Below, one piece after another: positions 62,168-64,000 of a stretch of 64,000 bases of DNA (positions within the stretch are counted from its first letter, which is position 1; each line of letters begins with the position of its first letter). The position numbers were made by a program, and so were the translations under genes. Below the pieces are notes generated by a model. That model ran no database searches and had not been told where the DNA came from. It worked only from the letters and a program-made list of their open reading frames with translations. This DNA is from Stenotrophomonas sp. ISL-67. Its GTDB lineage: Bacteria > Pseudomonadota > Gammaproteobacteria > Xanthomonadales > Xanthomonadaceae. The stretch lies in the NCBI RefSeq assembly GCF_018612915.1, contig NZ_JAGGRL010000001.1:186001-250000 (forward strand), in the 5' to 3' direction.

Positions 62168-64000
62168 ATGCGCCGCACTCTGTTCCTTTCGATCGCCCTT
62201 GCCCTGCAGGTCACCGCAGCGGCCACCGCCGCCGAACCCACCCGTGTGGCCGCCGAAGCCATCGCGTCGCAGCCGCTCGACCAGGCGCTCAACGCACTGT
62301 CGCGCCAGACCGGCCTGCAGTTCGTGTACAACACCCAGGTCGCTGGCAATCCGCGTACGCCGGCGGTGCCAGCCGGCCTGAGCGCCGACGCCGCGCTGGG
62401 CCGCCTGCTGGCCGGCACCGGGCTGCGCTATCGCTACCTCAATGCCAGCACCGTGACCATCGAGTCCGATGCCGCCGCCACCCCGGCAGCGGCACAGGTC
62501 GTACCGGGGACTGGCAACGGCGTTGCTGCCGCGCCGCTGCAGGCAGCTGCGGCGGCAGGCACCGCGGGCGTGGACGCACAGAACCTGGAAACCATCCAGG
62601 TCACTGGCAGCTACAGCCGCAGCCTGGAGCAGGCGGTGGATCTCAAGCGCACCACCATCGGGTTCTCTGATTCCATCGTGGCCACCGACGTGGCCGATTT
62701 TCCCGAGCAGAACCTGGCCGAAGCCCTGCAGCGCGTTCCCGGTGTGACCATCGAGCGCAGCAAGGGCCTGGGCACCAAGGTCAACGTGCGCGGGCTGCCG
62801 TCGGAATACACGCATGTGTCGATCAACGACCTGGCTACCGCCTCCGGCAGTGGCGGGCGTGATGTGGAATTCGACATGTTCGCTTCGGAGATCATCCAGC
62901 AGGTGACGGTGCAGAAGTCGCCGACCGCCGCCGATGAGGAGGGCGGCATCGCCGGTTCGGTCAAGATCACCACCGCGCGCCCGTTCGACTACAACGAGCG
63001 CAAGCTGGTGCTGTCGGCCGAAGGCGCGCACAACAGCATCTCCGAAGAAGTGGACCCGCGCTTTGCTTTCCTCGCTGCTGACACCTGGGGCGACTGGGGT
63101 GGCCTGGTGTCGTATTCGCAGTCCAAGCGCACCAACCGTACCGACTCCACCTCGGGCATCAACTTTCGTCCGATGTCGCGGTTTCTGAGTGCCTCCGGCA
63201 CGCGCGGTACCCAGGCCCAGGACGTGCTGGCCCGGGACGCCGGGGTGAACATCACCGACCGCAACGACACCGATGAAACCAACCTGGTCGTGTTCCAGGA
63301 CAAGGTCGGCGACCGTGTGTACCTCAACGAGCAGGACAAGTGGGGCGCTACCGCCTCGCTGCAGTACAAGCCCAGCAGTACCTTCAGCCTGACCTTCGAT
63401 GCGATGCTGGGCGGCTACGATTCGACCGAAGACGAGTACGATGCCGCCGCCTACTCGGCATCCAGCCGCAGCACGCTCGATACCATCCACGAATACGACG
63501 CGACCACGCTGTCCGAGTACGGCATGGTGGTGCTGCGCGATGTCTCCTACACCGCTACCCAGCACGAGATGCTGAGCAAGGAGCGGATCAACAGAACCGA
63601 CTACAGCCAGTACAGCGTGGCCATGGACTGGAAGGGGCAGGATTGGTACGTGGATGCGATGGCCGGCTACTCGGGCGCGGAAAAGACCTCGGACTATTCC
63701 AACCTCAAGCACGTGGCCTATGCACCGTCGCGCACGCGCTGGACCGGGCGCAGCGGCGAGACCCTTCCGAGCACGCCGGGCGGCTTCGACATGTACAACG
63801 CCTCGGACAAGTATCTGTTCGAAGCCTATGAAACCACGTTGGAGAAAGTGGACGACGACAAGTACGCCGCCCAGGTCAACGTGACCCGCATGCTCGATCT
63901 GGCGTTCCTGCCGGCACTGCGCGATGTGAAGTTCGGTGCGCGTTACACCGACCGCTCCAAGCAGCGCCAGTATGGCGAGCTCAAGATCACCGGTCCCACC
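62168..64000 (+). CDS. TonB-dependent receptor with STN signalling domain, partial
   Basis: The frame stays open from ATG 62168 to the window end (611 codons read). Signal peptide MRRTLFLSIALALQVTAAATA, an STN domain (about residues 30-100: QPLDQALNALSRQTGLQFVYNTQVAGNPRTPAVPAGL), an Ala-rich linker, TonB-box-like NLETIQVTGSYS, the plug (FPEQNLAEALQRVPGVTIERSKGLGTKVNVRGLPSEYTHVSINDL), and part of the barrel. STN domains contact FecR, so ligand binding outside triggers the sigma factor. The ligand is not evident; no siderophore genes lie here and many such receptors in this group are for carbohydrates. Confidence 0.92.
   Translation, partial: MRRTLFLSIALALQVTAAATAAEPTRVAAEAIASQPLDQALNALSRQTGLQFVYNTQVAGNPRTPAVPAGLSADAALGRLLAGTGLRYRYLNASTVTIESDAAATPAAAQVVPGTGNGVAAAPLQAAAAAGTAGVDAQNLETIQVTGSYSRSLEQAVDLKRTTIGFSDSIVATDVADFPEQNLAEALQRVPGVTIERSKGLGTKVNVRGLPSEYTHVSINDLATASGSGGRDVEFDMFASEIIQQVTVQKSPTAADEEGGIAGSVKITTARPFDYNERKLVLSAEGAHNSISEEVDPRFAFLAADTWGDWGGLVSYSQSKRTNRTDSTSGINFRPMSRFLSASGTRGTQAQDVLARDAGVNITDRNDTDETNLVVFQDKVGDRVYLNEQDKWGATASLQYKPSSTFSLTFDAMLGGYDSTEDEYDAAAYSASSRSTLDTIHEYDATTLSEYGMVVLRDVSYTATQHEMLSKERINRTDYSQYSVAMDWKGQDWYVDAMAGYSGAEKTSDYSNLKHVAYAPSRTRWTGRSGETLPSTPGGFDMYNASDKYLFEAYETTLEKVDDDKYAAQVNVTRMLDLAFLPALRDVKFGARYTDRSKQRQYGELKITGPT

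Noticed and set aside
60866..63712. 948-codon open frame opposite sigma, FecR and receptor genes
   Set aside because: Crosses three real genes on the other strand; no recognisable product.

Overview
The window is a high-GC gammaproteobacterial chromosome segment, most likely Stenotrophomonas (Xanthomonadaceae). Four things point there: many short palindromes headed by GTAG (the SMAG type of REP element), a fused aspartokinase/diaminopimelate decarboxylase, the MurL/MurD2 pair of the alternative D-glutamate route to peptidoglycan, and many TonB-dependent receptors and LacI-type regulators for sugars. No rRNA, tRNA, CRISPR array, insertion sequence or phage gene was recognised. The gene at the right edge (TonB-dependent receptor) and the one at the left edge (sufS) are cut by the window.

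Layout. 1-4.5 kb: suf iron-sulfur operon on the minus strand (Rrf2 regulator, sufB, a small membrane protein, sufC, sufD, sufS). 4.5-9.2 kb: housekeeping and small genes, including a SET-domain methyltransferase and an HU-type protein with a lysine-rich tail. 9.3-14.7 kb: lysine and peptidoglycan genes (lysC-lysA fusion, murL, murD2). 14.9-16.8 kb: dienelactone-hydrolase-like enzyme and ispB. 17.0-31.4 kb: a maltodextrin utilisation regulon (GH13 glucosidase, TonB receptor, GH97, six-hairpin glycosidase, sugar permease, GH13 amylase, LacI regulator), tied together by three identical copies of TGAATACGTATGCA. 31.8-34.3 kb: ssb, a secreted hydrolase and a MarR regulator. 34.4-41.2 kb: TetR, RND efflux adaptor and pump, an extra FabF-type ketoacyl synthase and a second TetR. 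41.2-45 kb: LysR, secreted hydrolase, MFS exporter and a cyclophilin-like lipoprotein.

45.1-54.9 kb holds the most coherent accessory system: two convergent operons whose outer ends carry the same perfect palindrome TGCAATCGATTGCA, with a LacI regulator at the right border. They encode a three-part glucoside 3-dehydrogenase-like complex (GMC flavoprotein, Tat-exported small subunit, cytochrome c), a DUF1080 3-keto-glycoside hydrolase-like protein, three TIM-barrel isomerase/lyase-like proteins (two exported), a Gfo/Idh/MocA dehydrogenase and a permease. The inferred pathway oxidises glycosides at C3 in the periplasm, breaks the 3-keto product there and imports it.

54.9-60.3 kb: metallo-hydrolase with TetR, DUF1801, a membrane metallophosphoesterase, and a DUF2867 protein with an ArsR regulator. 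60.4-64 kb: an ECF sigma factor, a FecR-type anti-sigma factor and an STN-domain TonB receptor, forming a cell-surface signalling set.
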